From Watersipora subatra (lineage: Eukaryota > Bryozoa > Gymnolaemata > Cheilostomatida > Watersiporidae), in assembly GCF_963576615.1 (NCBI RefSeq), contig NC_088714.1, forward strand, positions 2,170,001 to 2,234,000: a DNA stretch of 64,000 bases. Direction: 5' to 3'. The position numbers and the translations under genes were made by a program. Every line of letters starts with the position of its first letter. Position 1 is the stretch's first letter. Below the pieces are notes generated by a model, which saw only the letters and a program-made list of their open reading frames with translations, was not told the origin of the DNA and made no database searches. Below are positions 35,707 through 47,169 of the stretch, piece by piece.

Positions 35707-36385
35707 TATTCAGGGCTTAAGAGTTCTATGAAAACTATGTTAAAATGTTTACCTTGAACATACTCGCGTTAAATGTTGAAAAGTCGTAAATCTAGATAGA
35801 CATCAGCCTGCAACCCAGGCCTGGCTGTTTGCAATTCAAAACCTTAACTTGAACAGATCACCGTAAATTCTGTGAAGCAATTGATTACACTGAATTTATT
35901 ACTAAACATAAAAGTCTAAGGTCGATTCAACCTTTGCACACTATACATGTGTAGAATTAGTACTTTAAATAGGTTTAATAAAGAACTATTAAACTTCTAA
36001 GTTGATATTTGGGGAAAAATTAAGTGATGGATAACTTTTCAAGCACATTTACGAAAGTGTGGTAAAAGTATCACGTACCGACAACTCCAAAATGGTTGAA
36101 AAAAACAAAAATAAGCCAGAGTTATCTTCTCTACGCAAAAGTCCCCGTTTATTAGATAAAAAATTCATACATGTGTGTGATGTGATGTCCCCAAAGTTAA
36201 TGTTAAATTCTCATGAGCTATAACTGAAAAACGGATAAGATGACAGCTCCAAAAATCAGTGCATTTGTAAACCCAACAAAAACTGTTTTAATATGTCATT
36301 TTTTAAAGCTCTTAATGATAGATGAAAATTGTCCTCAAAGTGATGGTAAAAATATCGCGTCCCCAATTGCATGCGTTTACAAGAC

Positions 36386-36739
<354 letters not shown>

Positions 36740-36909
36740 ATTTCACCTTTAAAGATTACACAATTGAATTAATACTCGAGACAAAATATAATTAACCAAT
36801 GCGTGAAAAAATAACAATAAGTAAGAAATGATGATGGGGCCCATTGCGAAATGGCAAAGCCAGTGGTACGCGAGCCCGAGTCAGCAGCACAAAAACCAGA
36901 CCGTAACAC

Positions 36910-37100
36910 TCACTCTCCAGACTGGAGATGGTGCCTCAGTTCCACCTTATATTTACCGAGACATTTTATTGATCTTATTGAATTAGGTAGTCGATTCCAC
37001 AGCGCAGGTGTTGCAAAGTTTGAGGATCGTTGACCGGCTAAAGTTAGATGATTAGGTATGATGTGACACCTGTCACCAATCGTACACTTGGGAAACATTT
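36910..37100 (-). pseudogene. Non-LTR retrotransposon reverse transcriptase C-terminal remnant
   Basis: The minus-strand frame contains IGDRCHIIPNHLTLAGQRSS then NFATPALWNRLPNSIRS and a K-x-x-L-x-x-H-L ending. This is the typical tail of LINE-type ORF2 proteins (FSFAAPRLWNSLP-type motif) shortly before the stop. Nothing of the RT core is upstream on that strand, so it is a short dead fragment, consistent with a 5'-truncated insertion. Confidence 0.75.
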
Positions 37101-37518
37101 GTCAGGGTGAACAGAGTTCACGTCATCAACCCCCTGCTGGCAGCTGCATCACTCTTTTCTGGCGGATGCCTTACGCAGAACCTCCGTTTTCTGTCACTCC
37201 TGAACATCGCGATACCAAGCCACAGCATTTGCCTCTACCAACAAAGAGAATACTTACATGGTGTGAGTGTTAATATTTACCCATAAACTTGGAAAATGTG
37301 AGTAAAAGCTAGGCACACTAACTGAATAACGACATTTAGAAACAATTTTTTTCTTGAAATGAAAATATGTCATCCTTCAATCGAAATATATTATAATTTG
37401 AAATTCTGATTCTTCATCATAATATAACACAAAAAGGGGGAAGAGGATTCTACATTCTTAGACTAATGATAATGATACAAATTAATCTTGTATAATGAAG
37501 TTTTACAATATTTTACAG

Positions 37519-37960
37519 TGTATTGCTGAGCAGTACACCCTGCATAACGAGGGACTGATGGCAGCAATCGATTGGGAGCTTGATTTGGCAGGTGACAGTA
37601 GATGTGATAGTCCGGGGCATTGCGCACTATACGGGGCCTACACTATGATGGATCAGAGCTGCGGTTTAATAGTCAGCAGCCATCTTGTCAAGGTAAAACT
37701 TTGACAGTTTTTATTTCACAGCCTGACAAAACCCAAATTTTCTAGTAGTTATTAATACATAAACATGAAGTTGCTGATCTAGCTAAATAGTTCATTCAAA
37801 TAATGTGAAAGTGATTGTTGGTCGTAACTTTTTTACTTTGCAGTCAACGGAGACCACCAGCTCTAACGCCATGGAGCTGGAAGGCTTCAAGCGATGCCAG
37901 TCCGATCTAATTTCCCACGGCCTGAGAGTGAGGTCCATTACAACGGATGTTGTTACAAAG
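37519..37960 (+). pseudogene. Transposase-like gene fragment (DSPGH family), interrupted
   Basis: Exons 37519-37692 (acceptor TTTACAG, donor GTAAAA) and 37844-37960 (acceptor TTTGCAG) join in phase 0. They carry GDSRCDSPGHCALYGAYTMM, then STETTSSNAMELEGFKRC and ITTD. The combination of R-C-D-S-P-G-H, Y-T-x-M-D, M-E-x-E-G-x-K-R and T-D-(R-H) recurs in a multi-copy, uncharacterised, transposase-like family found widely in invertebrate and fish genomes (recognised from memory; not searched). The second exon is cut just after TTD-VVTKI by the hairpin element at 37962. I infer a pseudogene. Confidence 0.65.
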
Positions 37961-37961
37961 A

Positions 37962-38095
37962 TTGTGTGCATACCGCAAGCTTGTGTTTTGGCTTATGCCG
38001 CAAATTCGTCGCGGTGAGCGACGGCCTCTACCTGCCTGCTTGGTGTCTAAGATTTGCGGCATAAACCAAAACACAAGATTGCGGTATGCACACAA
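37962..38095. mobile_element. 134-bp hairpin MITE inserted in the DSPGH gene
   Basis: Arms 37962-38005 and 38052-38095 are ~44-bp inverted repeats (outer end TTGTGTGCATACCGCAAG) with few mismatches, around a 46-bp GC-rich centre. It begins immediately after the last colinear codon of the transposase-like exon, consistent with insertion into the gene. Confidence 0.75.
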
Positions 38096-38099
38096 CCTT

Positions 38100-41000
38100 T
38101 TCCGAGCATTTGGCGATGGCTCTCCAAATGAGAATAGATTATCTACCAAAACAATTATTGAAAAACAATAATTGCTGATCATCAAAATAATCTCATCTTT
38201 ATATAATAAAATCGTAAAACTAATACACTACAAGCCAAATATAACAATTCTCCTTGTGTTCCACTAGTTCAGAATATGTGTGTTCAACCGATGCATTAAA
38301 TGTGTAACACAAGAATTGTAGATAATGCATGACACATTAGCATAACTTTGGTGTTATTGGCATTAAATGAAAATCCAACTCACTATGATATCGCAGATAA
38401 TTATTCCACCCCAACTCAAGGGGTGGGCGCCACAAGTTCGTCCACACCAGGATGCATACACAGGCATTCATGCTCCCCGCGGTCATGGAGACGATGCGCA
38501 AACTCAGCATCATGGCAGCACAAACATTCAGGAAGAGATGGCATGTCTTGACAGCGCTTGCAGACACACCACTCTGTAGCCGGTGGTATTAGCTCCTAAA
38601 GAAATGAACAGATATGTCTATGCAACCATAGCTAATACATCAGGTCGATGTTATCCAACAGTATATCAGTGCAGCACTAGATTTAAATATTAAAATTGTT
38701 AATGTTGTCATTCGAGAAAAATCTGCAATTATTTTTTCGCAATATTGAAGCGATAATTATCATCATTAAAATCATATATATATAATTATATTCGTTCTAT
38801 CACTCTCAAGCTAAAACTATTACTACTAGCTAGCTTGGCACATAAGAGCTGGCTAGTGGCGGTGCTTACTTGCTGGGAAGTTTGATTCTGTTGAGTATCT
38901 TCTTCAGATAGAGCGTCAGGCTACAAACGCCAGGGTCTTAACTCTTCAGAATTTGACATTTTTTATGATCGCAACTTGGACATGTACACGTATGTTGAAT
39001 AGCCGGACGAAATGGCCAAGCTGAAACTGTAAAGTAGCGAGCATCTATATTTGATACGGGGTCTTCGGTAAAACCCGAAGTGTTTGTCATAAACTATTGT
39101 TACGATAAGTTTGATATTGAGCTTTTTATTGGCCTTTCAATTCACGCGAGAACATCACGTGACAAGACAATAACCAAACGGCGCGGATACGTCATCGAAA
39201 TAAAGAGATTCCAATCTACGGCGGCTTTTTGTTTTTGCGCTTTTAATCACATTCCCACATATTTGGCACCTACCACACAACAGAGTAAGACATGGCGAAT
39301 ATTTTGATACCAAATAACTGTAATGTGAATTTTGTTGCAAGTCAACCTTTAAAGAACAACTCTAGAGGGTCTTGTGAGAACTTGTACATCAGCACGTAAT
39401 CCAAATGACCAGGCTTCAGTAGCTTCTCAACTAAACCGAGCGCTACATCAACAGCACGCACCAATCCAGTAATGCAAACATGCCTACAAACGAACCACCA
39501 AAATATGTCAATACATCAACATTGTTCATTTTTTTTACAGTACATGAAGGATGCTCAAATAGCGGCCTGTGGTCACCTACTATCAAATTTAACGTGACCC
39601 ACTTTACAAGGTCTCCAAATAATTACTTTTGGCACATATTTGGAATGCAACCCATTTTAGGCTGGTTTGTAAAGCTTTATGTAGAGTATTTCTCTATACA
39701 ATGGTGCACATCTTCTTTATTCCAGATTCACTAAAGACAACTAAACATAATGTAATTGTAAAGTAATATAATATATAGAGTTATAGAAACACAATAATGC
39801 TCTTATACTCATATACAACTTCACTTCATACCATCTTGTGGCCTACCAAAACTCTCAATTAAAGATATTTGGGCACCCCTGCTGGACATCAGTATACCAT
39901 AAGTTAATGCAGGCTTATAACAATTATGCAATAATATTGCACCACACTATGATGCGGCTAGTCTAGAATACTAAAAAGCGGAACAATACACACACAAAGA
40001 TCATAAACTAGAAAAGGGAACAATAAATGAAGAATATTTAACCATAGAAACAAACTGAAATATTGTGAAAACTAGGTAATCCAATTATTAAAAAAACATA
40101 CGGATTAGGATTTGTGGTCTTATATCCAGTTATAATTAGAGAAAACCTTTAAGAAAAAAAACTGAAAGATTGACTTTCAACCTTTAAGAAAAATGTACCT
40201 TTGATGCTCAGGATGTTTTTATGTTTTAAAACATTCTTACATGTATCAATGATGTACAGCTGTTATAGCTGAAAATCATGTTTTTGAAATAGCTGTATAT
40301 TAGCGATGTTCCCACAAACGTAAATGTCAAGAGATTAGTTGATAGGTAGAAAACTTACCAGTTACAATACATTCCTACAGCATATATTATCTCCCACTTA
40401 CGGAAACAAGTATGCATCAACAACCATTGCTTACATGCTGCACACGTGTACAATATTCTTCTCATTTGATTGTGGAGTTGGAATTATCTACTCAATCCAT
40501 AGCAACACTATAGTAGGAATACAACTCCTATTCAGTCCATCCATTTATATAGAAGTAGCTTAATAGTTATATTCATTCTATATCTAGCAACTAAGGAAGC
40601 AACATCAGTTAATTGTATACTAATAGATGATCGATCAACATGTATATTGTATCATAAAATCTTACGTCTAGACTGCTATTCTAACCCCAACCCAGACTTT
40701 AGAGGGTTGGTTGGAGGTGTACATACAGTAGCGTATATATATATATGAGGCATCGTTACATGAACTATAGCATTGGATTAGCCTTGTTGTAAAACCGTAA
40801 CCTGACCATCACTAGACTACCTCTCACCTATCGGCATCGACACTCACATAGACAGGGAATAACACTATAGCACCAGCTAACCAGGGTCCTCTGCACCTAA
40901 CGGCAAACACAACTGAAGTGAAGACTCCATATATAAGGAGATTTGGACTCATACTAATACTGAAGGTAGATAGCTCATTTAGAACAAAATAAGCTACAAC
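38100..41000. other. Non-coding interval with one partial MITE
   Basis: Apart from a partial TTAA-type MITE at 39012-39353 I see no supportable gene. Open frames at 38337-38580, 39480-39734 and 40339-40563 have no domain or splice support. Confidence 0.4.
39012..39353 (+). mobile_element. TTAA-type MITE, right-half copy
   Basis: Matches the right half of the family (GTCTTCGGTAAAACCC, TCACGTGACAAGAC, ATAACTGTAATGTGAATTTT) and ends with GCAAGTCAACCTTTAA. The left half is missing. It is in the same orientation as the 55850-56595 copy. Confidence 0.8.
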
Positions 41001-41022
41001 ACAGCCCCCATGTGGGGGCTGT
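41001..41022. repeat. Short perfect hairpin ACAGCCCCCA-TG-TGGGGGCTGT
   Basis: 10-bp GC-rich arms in AT-rich non-coding DNA. No adjacent transcript is identified, so function is unknown; it does not match the histone 3' stem-loop. Confidence 0.8.
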
Positions 41023-41309
41023 ATATCATTGCATGTATCAACTAACAGAAGTTTACTTTATTGAAAAAAAATTGCTTTAGTGATAATGATAAGGATTGCA
41101 GTTACTAACAATGTTTGTTCCATGTAACTGGCATTCCCGATCTATGAGAACAGTGACTGTTGTTATTTCAATTTAGCAGCACCAGTACTGACCTACTTTG
41201 TCTCCAACACATTAATTCTAGTAAAAACAGTCAACGATAGTGATGTGTAAAATAATAAAATCAGGTAAAGGTTCACTAAAGGCTGGCTGTGAGTAATAAC
41301 AGAAGCAAG

Positions 41310-41575
41310 CTACTAACCAACTATTAGCAAGCTACTACTAACCAGTCGCTAGCAAGCTACTACTAACCAGCTACGAGCAAGCTTCTAACCAACTACTAGA
41401 AGCTACTAATCAGCTGCTAGCAAGCTACTAACCAGCTGCTAGCAAGCTACTAACCAGCTGCTAGCAAGCCACTAACCAGCTGCTAGCAAGCTACTACGAG
41501 CAAGCTACTACTAACCAGCTACTAGCAGGCATCTAACCAGCTACTAGCAAGCTTCTTCTAAACAGCTACTGCTGT
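41310..41575. repeat. ~20-bp degenerate minisatellite
   Basis: About a dozen copies of CAAGCTACTAACCAGCTGCTAG with unit lengths varying around 19-22 bp and frequent small deletions. Confidence 0.85.
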
Positions 41576-43169
41576 ACTAGTGCTACTAATGCAGGAATAA
41601 AACGTTAAACTCACCTGTGAAATAATATATCATTAACCCTCCATGCTTCAGGATTGTCGTAGTGGTAGCAATTAATGGCAAAATACTGATTTCCATCAGA
41701 TAATTGAGTTTTTTCTTGGGATAACTATGATCCACCATTTCACTAATTACAACCGGAAGCCCATGTAGCATTGATCAAGATGGGAGCCAGAGATTACGCC
41801 TACAAGTGATTGTGCCTAAAGGATATTATGCCTGCAAGTGGTTTTGTCTACAGTACTCTGAGTCTAGAGTACTCTGAGCTATGAAGGCTCATGATGGACG
41901 ATTGAACAGTTTTTCGGCCCGAAACCAAATAGGCTATGGGCTGAGCAGGCAAAAGAGCTCTAGAAATGATGTTCCGTTGGCACCCCCTTTCAGTGGCAAT
42001 TTCTGCAGTGATTTAGACTAATTTGGGTATGGAAAGTTCCAAACTGAAAAGTTGCCACAGCTGCCATTCCCACTTCTATGAGAATTTTGATAAAAATGAT
42101 ATTTTAGGACTTATCTCCCCTGTAAATAAGGTTCCTTCCATAGAAGCATCAGATTTGCAACTTTTATCATAATTATTTGGCAGTGATTTAAAATGTCAAT
42201 GGTAAAGTCAAAATTCATCTTCTATCTATTTTCGAACATTTCATATTCTACGATTGTTACACGCACATGTAAACTATATACATGTATATACGTATATGTA
42301 CATGTGTATATAATTGTATAGTTTAATAGCTTTATTTTACCAAACAATTTCAAAACACTATAATTATGTTTTATAACCTGACACTGATGAATCATAGAAA
42401 ATAATAAGATACAAGATAAGTGCATTCATGGTTTGAGCTTTGACATGACTTGTGTAGCCCACATACATAGCTCTCAAGAAATTAATTTGATAAACATTGC
42501 CTAAGCACACAGGTCAAACAGGTCAAAGGTCAAACACTTAGTCACTGTCTAGAAAGCTTGAAAAAATTTTTTTTAAATAGCTTAAAAGGCCTGTTTCCAA
42601 TGGTGTATGCCTTCAACTTGCCTGCAAGGGCTACCAGATTCACAGAACATGCTTTCTGAGACTGACTAACAGCAAAATTGAGCCTGGTAGGAGAAAACAC
42701 AGTGAGGTGAGTATTTCTTTAGACATGCGATACTTTACCACTCAAACATTTAAGGTGAGATAATGGGACTTATAATTATTGTATAAAATAATTATTATGT
42801 AATTTAAGTACATAATTAATAACCATTATTAAGATGGAAGGAATGCAGAAATTGTAATCCTTAAAAACCAGTAGTGGTTTCTACTGATCAAGATGCTTGT
42901 ATTCAGTTTGAAAAATAACTAAATTTCAATCCAGCAAGGCATTAACCATTAGTCTTGCCCTCATTTATCAAATGGACAAATAATGCATGTATTCACTCTA
43001 GTTTATTGGTTTAAGCTGACTAAGTGGTAGTGATTTCCTCAGTCAATGTTGTCCCGGCATTCATTTAGCCACATGAAAAGAGTTGGAAACCTGCTACTCA
43101 TGATACACCATGTCTAGATGAAAATGAGCTACCAAAGAAAATCACAAGATTCAATTCTGCTGTCCACTT

Positions 43170-44790
43170 ATACACATCAAGACCTACATTTAAACATGTA
43201 TGCATGATTTGTGAAAAGAAGGTGTGGTACTACTCACACAAATCAACTACATACTTGCAAAGCTGTCCTTGATGTGACCAAAACTGTGTCTGCTGGTATG
43301 TCTGTCCATCTATCCTGTAAATTAACCTAAGATATGATTTCTTCAGTTGCTTTGACTATGATTAAGTAATTGATAAGTAATTGATGAGCAGTGCCCATAA
43401 TTGTTTTGCAGACCAACTTGTACTGGTATGGCACCAATGATTGGCACCAATGATTGGCATCACATCACCCTACAAGCAATTATGGCCCCCCCAACAATTA
43501 ATTTAAACTCCTAGTGACTTCTTCAAGCATGGTTTTGTGTAAACAACTTGCTAATTTTGCGAGCGGTGCACCTGTCTACATATGCAGATGGGTTGAAGAC
43601 TGCTGCTACCATCAAACAGGAAGAACGTGTATTTTGTAGAACTTTGATCAAGATGTGGTTGCTTTAGAGGTGGCCTCTCATAACAAGTGTTTGGACAAGT
43701 ATATCTGCGTAATGCTCGATACAAAACTGCGTAATTGGTGAAAATGTTGATCAATCTTGCCTCAACAGAATCAATTAAGATTGTTCACTACTTACCTATG
43801 GTATCTTGGAACTTTTTATGTACATGTAAGGGGACAAGCAGAGAGCTGTGCCTCTAACTGCAATTTGTGGATATTACAGCCCAGATTCCTAGAGGACAAC
43901 TGAGTTAGAAACCTCAGAAGACTAGTTCATATTTATGGCAGACATGATCAAACTACCATAAATTCAGAGACTCCAAGCTGTTGAGGATGTGGGGCCATCC
44001 ATGTAGATGCCATGGCGCTTATCCAAGCTCTGCGTGCCATTGCCATTCCTTCAACATTCCGTCAACTGCTGATACCATTCTTGATGTGCTTATTGCTCAT
44101 ACTAAGAAGTACAAGGCTGCTTGTGTGGATTTTGTGGTCAAAAACTTTTGCAAGAATAGGGCTACGAAGGCTACTAAGCTCGGAGATCAACTTCCAATGT
44201 GAAAACCTCATAGGTTTGCACGATTTCTCTAGCTGTGATGCAGTTTCATCCTTTTCAGGCAAAGAGAAAAAGAGTCATAGGAAACTCATCAAAACAGAAG
44301 TCAACTTTGAGAATCATTTAAGTTTCGAGGCAACTTTATTCTCTCTGTGAGACTTACACATGCAGACTCTATGGCCAAGAAGATAGCACCCAGCAAAATG
44401 GTACAGACTTCAACTGACTAATGGACAGGCTTTTTTATGTCTAGGTCTAGGCCAGTCAGTCCCTCCCTTCAATCGCTGAAAAAACATGTACAGTGTGTCA
44501 ATTATGTAGCAGCTACCTACATGTATATAGAACGAGGCAACAACATAACTTATCAATGTACCATTTCCTTCTTTACATCGATGGATATTGGGTAAGAAAA
44601 CGATGAGTATGCAGTAAAGTGTCATTCCAGAATCATCGCCTCACCTGATATTCTACAAGCAGTTCTATGGGAGTGTCAAAGATCCAGGTGCCGAGGGAAC
44701 TGATGTGCCAGTACCATGGCAAAGCTACCTCACACAGAGCTTTGCACATGCGCGACCTAAGACAAAACTGACGCGAGAGTAGCAGAGGAT
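43170..44790 (+). pseudogene. Decayed multi-exon gene of the HxFxGCDxVSxF family
   Basis: Plus-strand fragments in different frames, with stops between them, appear in an order I recognise from a repetitive, uncharacterised invertebrate protein family: a Cys motif KHVCMICEKKVWYYSHKST (about 43192), DVVALEVASHNKCLDKYI (about 43651), LIGLHDFSSCDAVSSFSGKE (about 44208) and a Cys-rich tail near 44680-44760 (C-Q-R-S-R-C-R-G-N, then TELCTCATC). It is centrally placed between the long inverted repeats. Function of the family is unknown to me; a transposition role is inference from this placement. Confidence 0.6.
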
Positions 44791-45081
44791 GCCGATAGTG
44801 AGGACAATGACTAAGAACTCAACATATTGAACAAATGGTTAGGATATGCGATATTTTGAAATATCCTAGCTCTTTCTGTAAGACTTGATATTAGCTACTA
44901 ATAATACTGCTAATAATAATCACCATGTTCACACCGCTTGCAGCATTCTTATTATTTTCTATGATTCATCAGTGTCAGGTTATAAAACATCATTATATTG
45001 TTTGGAATTTTTTTGTAAAACAAAGCTATTAAACCATCCAATTATATACACATGTACATATATTTATCTTCTATATATATT

Positions 45082-45426
45082 TCTCAAAGTCCGTCTATGG
45101 ATCCGTCTGTAGGTTTTTCTGCTATAGCTATTATTAGAACACCTGAGCTGGACAACAATGCAGACTCAAAATCATGGTTTACCGTCATTGGAAGCCTAAC
45201 CTTATTAACTAGCTTAGTGGAATTTTTTATTGGCAATATGCCAGGCTACTAGCTTGAAAGGTAAAGTTGTTTGACAAAATTTTAAAACATTTACAGTTGT
45301 TTTTATTTTTCTCATGATATGTAGTTTGAAAGTTAGAATGGCAAATGTTGTTATATATTAAATACAAATCAATTTTTTGTCCAAATACTCTTCTATTACA
45401 CGGGCAACACCGGGTGGTACAGCTAG
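45082..45426 (+). mobile_element. Helitron-like element, tandem copy 1
   Basis: Starts TCTCAAAGTCCGTCT and ends with hairpin CGGGCAACACCGGG, spacer and CTAG followed by T. It lies inside the right arm of the 41936-47150 element, directly followed by a second copy. Confidence 0.65.
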
Positions 45427-45440
45427 TCTATATATATATT

Positions 45441-45649
45441 TCTCAAAGTATGTCCGTATGTCTGTCTGCATTCCGGCAATAGCTATTGTTAGAATAACTG
45501 TAGCTGGACAACAATGCTGATGCATTGTTACAGCAATGCTGATGCAACTAGCTTACTGAAATTACTAGCTTAGAATTAGTAAGCTTACTAGTTTACTTAG
45601 TTAACAAGCTTATTTTTAACACCCGGGCAACGCCGGGAGGCACAGCTAG
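45441..45649 (+). mobile_element. Helitron-like element, tandem copy 2 (short)
   Basis: Starts TCTCAAAGTATGTCC 14 bp after copy 1 and ends ACCCGGGCAACGCCGGG, spacer, CTAG followed by T. Head-to-tail neighbours are typical of Helitrons. It is internally deleted relative to copy 1 and lacks the tRNA-like segment. Confidence 0.65.
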
Positions 45650-45665
45650 TACGTATATACATGTA

Positions 45666-46812
45666 CAGTCAAACATGGATAACTCGTCCACGGATAGCTC
45701 GAACACATGGTTAACTCGAACGGTTTCTTTGGTCCGTTCCCATGTAATGATAAATTGCTATAGATAACTCGAACTCAACACTGTTAATTCGAACTGTTTT
45801 TTTGCCCAACGGCTACCGAAATGGTTGTTATCGCTTTAGAAAATCACTTTATTCAAAGCCATAGAGGTAAACCTCATCTTTTCGTAATTCATAAGCGTCG
45901 TTATTACCACCATCGGCAAAATAATTTTGTCAACGACTTTTCTAAAGGTTTGGTCAAATTTGATTTATACTGCTATACGATTAATAGCACGGGCTTGCCA
46001 GGTCACGCGCGCAAGGATTTTCGCCACGCACATACAAAACAAAAACAGCATGTTGTTTTATATGTGCGTGGCGAAAATCCTTGAGTGCGTGACCCGGCTA
46101 GCCCGTGACGAATAGTTTTCCGACGTTGATTCCGTGTTGAATCAACGTCGGAATGTTGAATGTTTAAAACGTCTTAAAAATTGTTTTTATTAAACGTATA
46201 CGTTTTCTTAGCTAAAAAAACTATTCATCGTTTGACCTAAACACAGAATACGTGTGTACATTCAATAAGTATCCATTCAAAAAGCGTGAGTGATATACAA
46301 TGTACCGTTAAACCTCGTAAAACTTTTAATTGAACTGCCTCGGAGTGTTGCTCTTAACGAATCCCAGGTAAAGTAAAGGATTTTTCTTTGGTAACTTTTT
46401 CTTGAAGTTGCATAAACTTCAAGAAAAATCGGCAAAATTGATCGTGGGTAAAACGCTCAAAAGAAAAAGATGTCTTTTCTTTTGAGCATTTCAACAACGA
46501 TCAAGTTTTGCCAATGTCAATCTAAAAAAACGTCCTGGCAATAACATCACCTCAAACAACAAACCAATCTCAAGTGATAGAAAAATCTCTATACTTTTTG
46601 ATAAAAACGTTTTAAACTTTACATTAGAAGTATTTAATTTGAAACAAGCCATTTGTGCTTTTGATTTATATTATAGTTTGCATATGTACATGTATCTACT
46701 AATAAATAAGTAAATACATGGACTTGTGACAGTGCTCTGATAACTTGAACGCTCTGATAATTCGAACACTTTTGCTCGGTCCCGTGAAGTTCGAGTTATC
46801 CATGTTTGACTG
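45666..46812. mobile_element. Tigger/pogo-like element (Tc1-mariner superfamily), non-autonomous
   Basis: TIRs are perfect for 21 bp: CAGTCAAACATGGATAACTC then G on the left, and the exact inverse on the right. They are flanked by TA at 45664-45665 and 46813-46814. Subterminal sequence repeats ATAACTCGAAC several times. 1147 bp. The open frames 45821-46115 show no DDE transposase. Most of the interior is inverted repeats. Confidence 0.85.
45988..46520. repeat. Series of hairpins inside the Tigger-like element
   Basis: Four consecutive inverted repeats: ~47-bp arms 45988-46034 / 46061-46107 (AGGATTTTCGCCACGCACAT and inverse, some mismatches); 13-bp perfect arms 46120-46132 / 46139-46151; 14-bp perfect arms 46396-46409 / 46415-46428; and a nested pair with inner arms GCTCAAAAGAAAA and outer GCAAAA-TTGATCGT between about 46433 and 46515. 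Confidence 0.85.
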
Positions 46813-47169
46813 TATATAGTTTACATGTGCGTGTAACAATCGTAGGACATGGAATGTTCGAAAATAGATAGAAGATGAATTTTGACTTTACCACTGACAT
46901 TCTAAATCACTGCCACATAATTATAACTAAAGTTTCAAATGTGATGCTTATATGGAAGGAATTTTATTTACAAGGGAGATAAGTCCTAAAATATCATTTT
47001 TATCAAAATTCTCATAGTGGAAATGGCAGCTGCGGCAACTTTTCAGTTTTGAATTCTCCAAACAAAAATTAGTCTAAATCACTGCAGAAATTGCCACTGA
47101 AAAGGAATGCCTACGGAAATGCAAGATAAATTGCCTCGGCCCATAGCCTAAAACTGAAAACCTTATTTA

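Larger units (their letters stand above)
21607..36383. mobile_element. 14.8-kb gene-free block bounded by 25-bp inverted termini
   Basis: The left end 21607-21631 (CTTGTAAATGCATGC then AATTGGGGAC) and the right end 36359-36383 (GTCCCCAATTGCATGC then GTTTACAAG) are reverse complements at 24 of 25 positions. Both outer sides carry TG tracts in the same orientation, with CGTGAA on the left and ACTGCG on the right before the long (GT)n. This fits insertion into a (TG)n target. The interior is AT-rich, has no convincing coding sequence and is largely repeats. The GGGGAC motif of the termini also recurs inside. It could be a giant non-autonomous element, or a satellite domain whose edges happen to be inverted; the first is inference. 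Confidence 0.5.
41936..47150. mobile_element. DNA transposon with ~475-bp inverted repeats, disrupted by nested insertions
   Basis: The left arm 41936-42410 is the inverse of a right arm split in two: 44945-45065 and 46813-47150. Shared stretches include GATAAAAATGATATTTTAGG, AAAATTCATCTTCTATCTAT, GTTACACGCACATGTAAACT and GATTCATCAGTGTCAGGTTA (one orientation given). The gap in the right arm is filled by two Helitron-like elements and a Tigger-like element. Without them the element is about 3.5 kb and its interior holds the decayed gene at 43170-44790. Target duplication was not resolved, so exact ends are uncertain. Confidence 0.75.

Noticed and set aside
38337-38580. Continuation of the DSPGH-family gene (ALNENPTHYDI segment)
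   Set aside because: Resemblance to the family's C-terminal half is only a few residues and no matching splice sites were found.
41001-41022. Histone-type 3' stem-loop
   Set aside because: Stem sequence and loop do not match the histone consensus and no histone gene is nearby.
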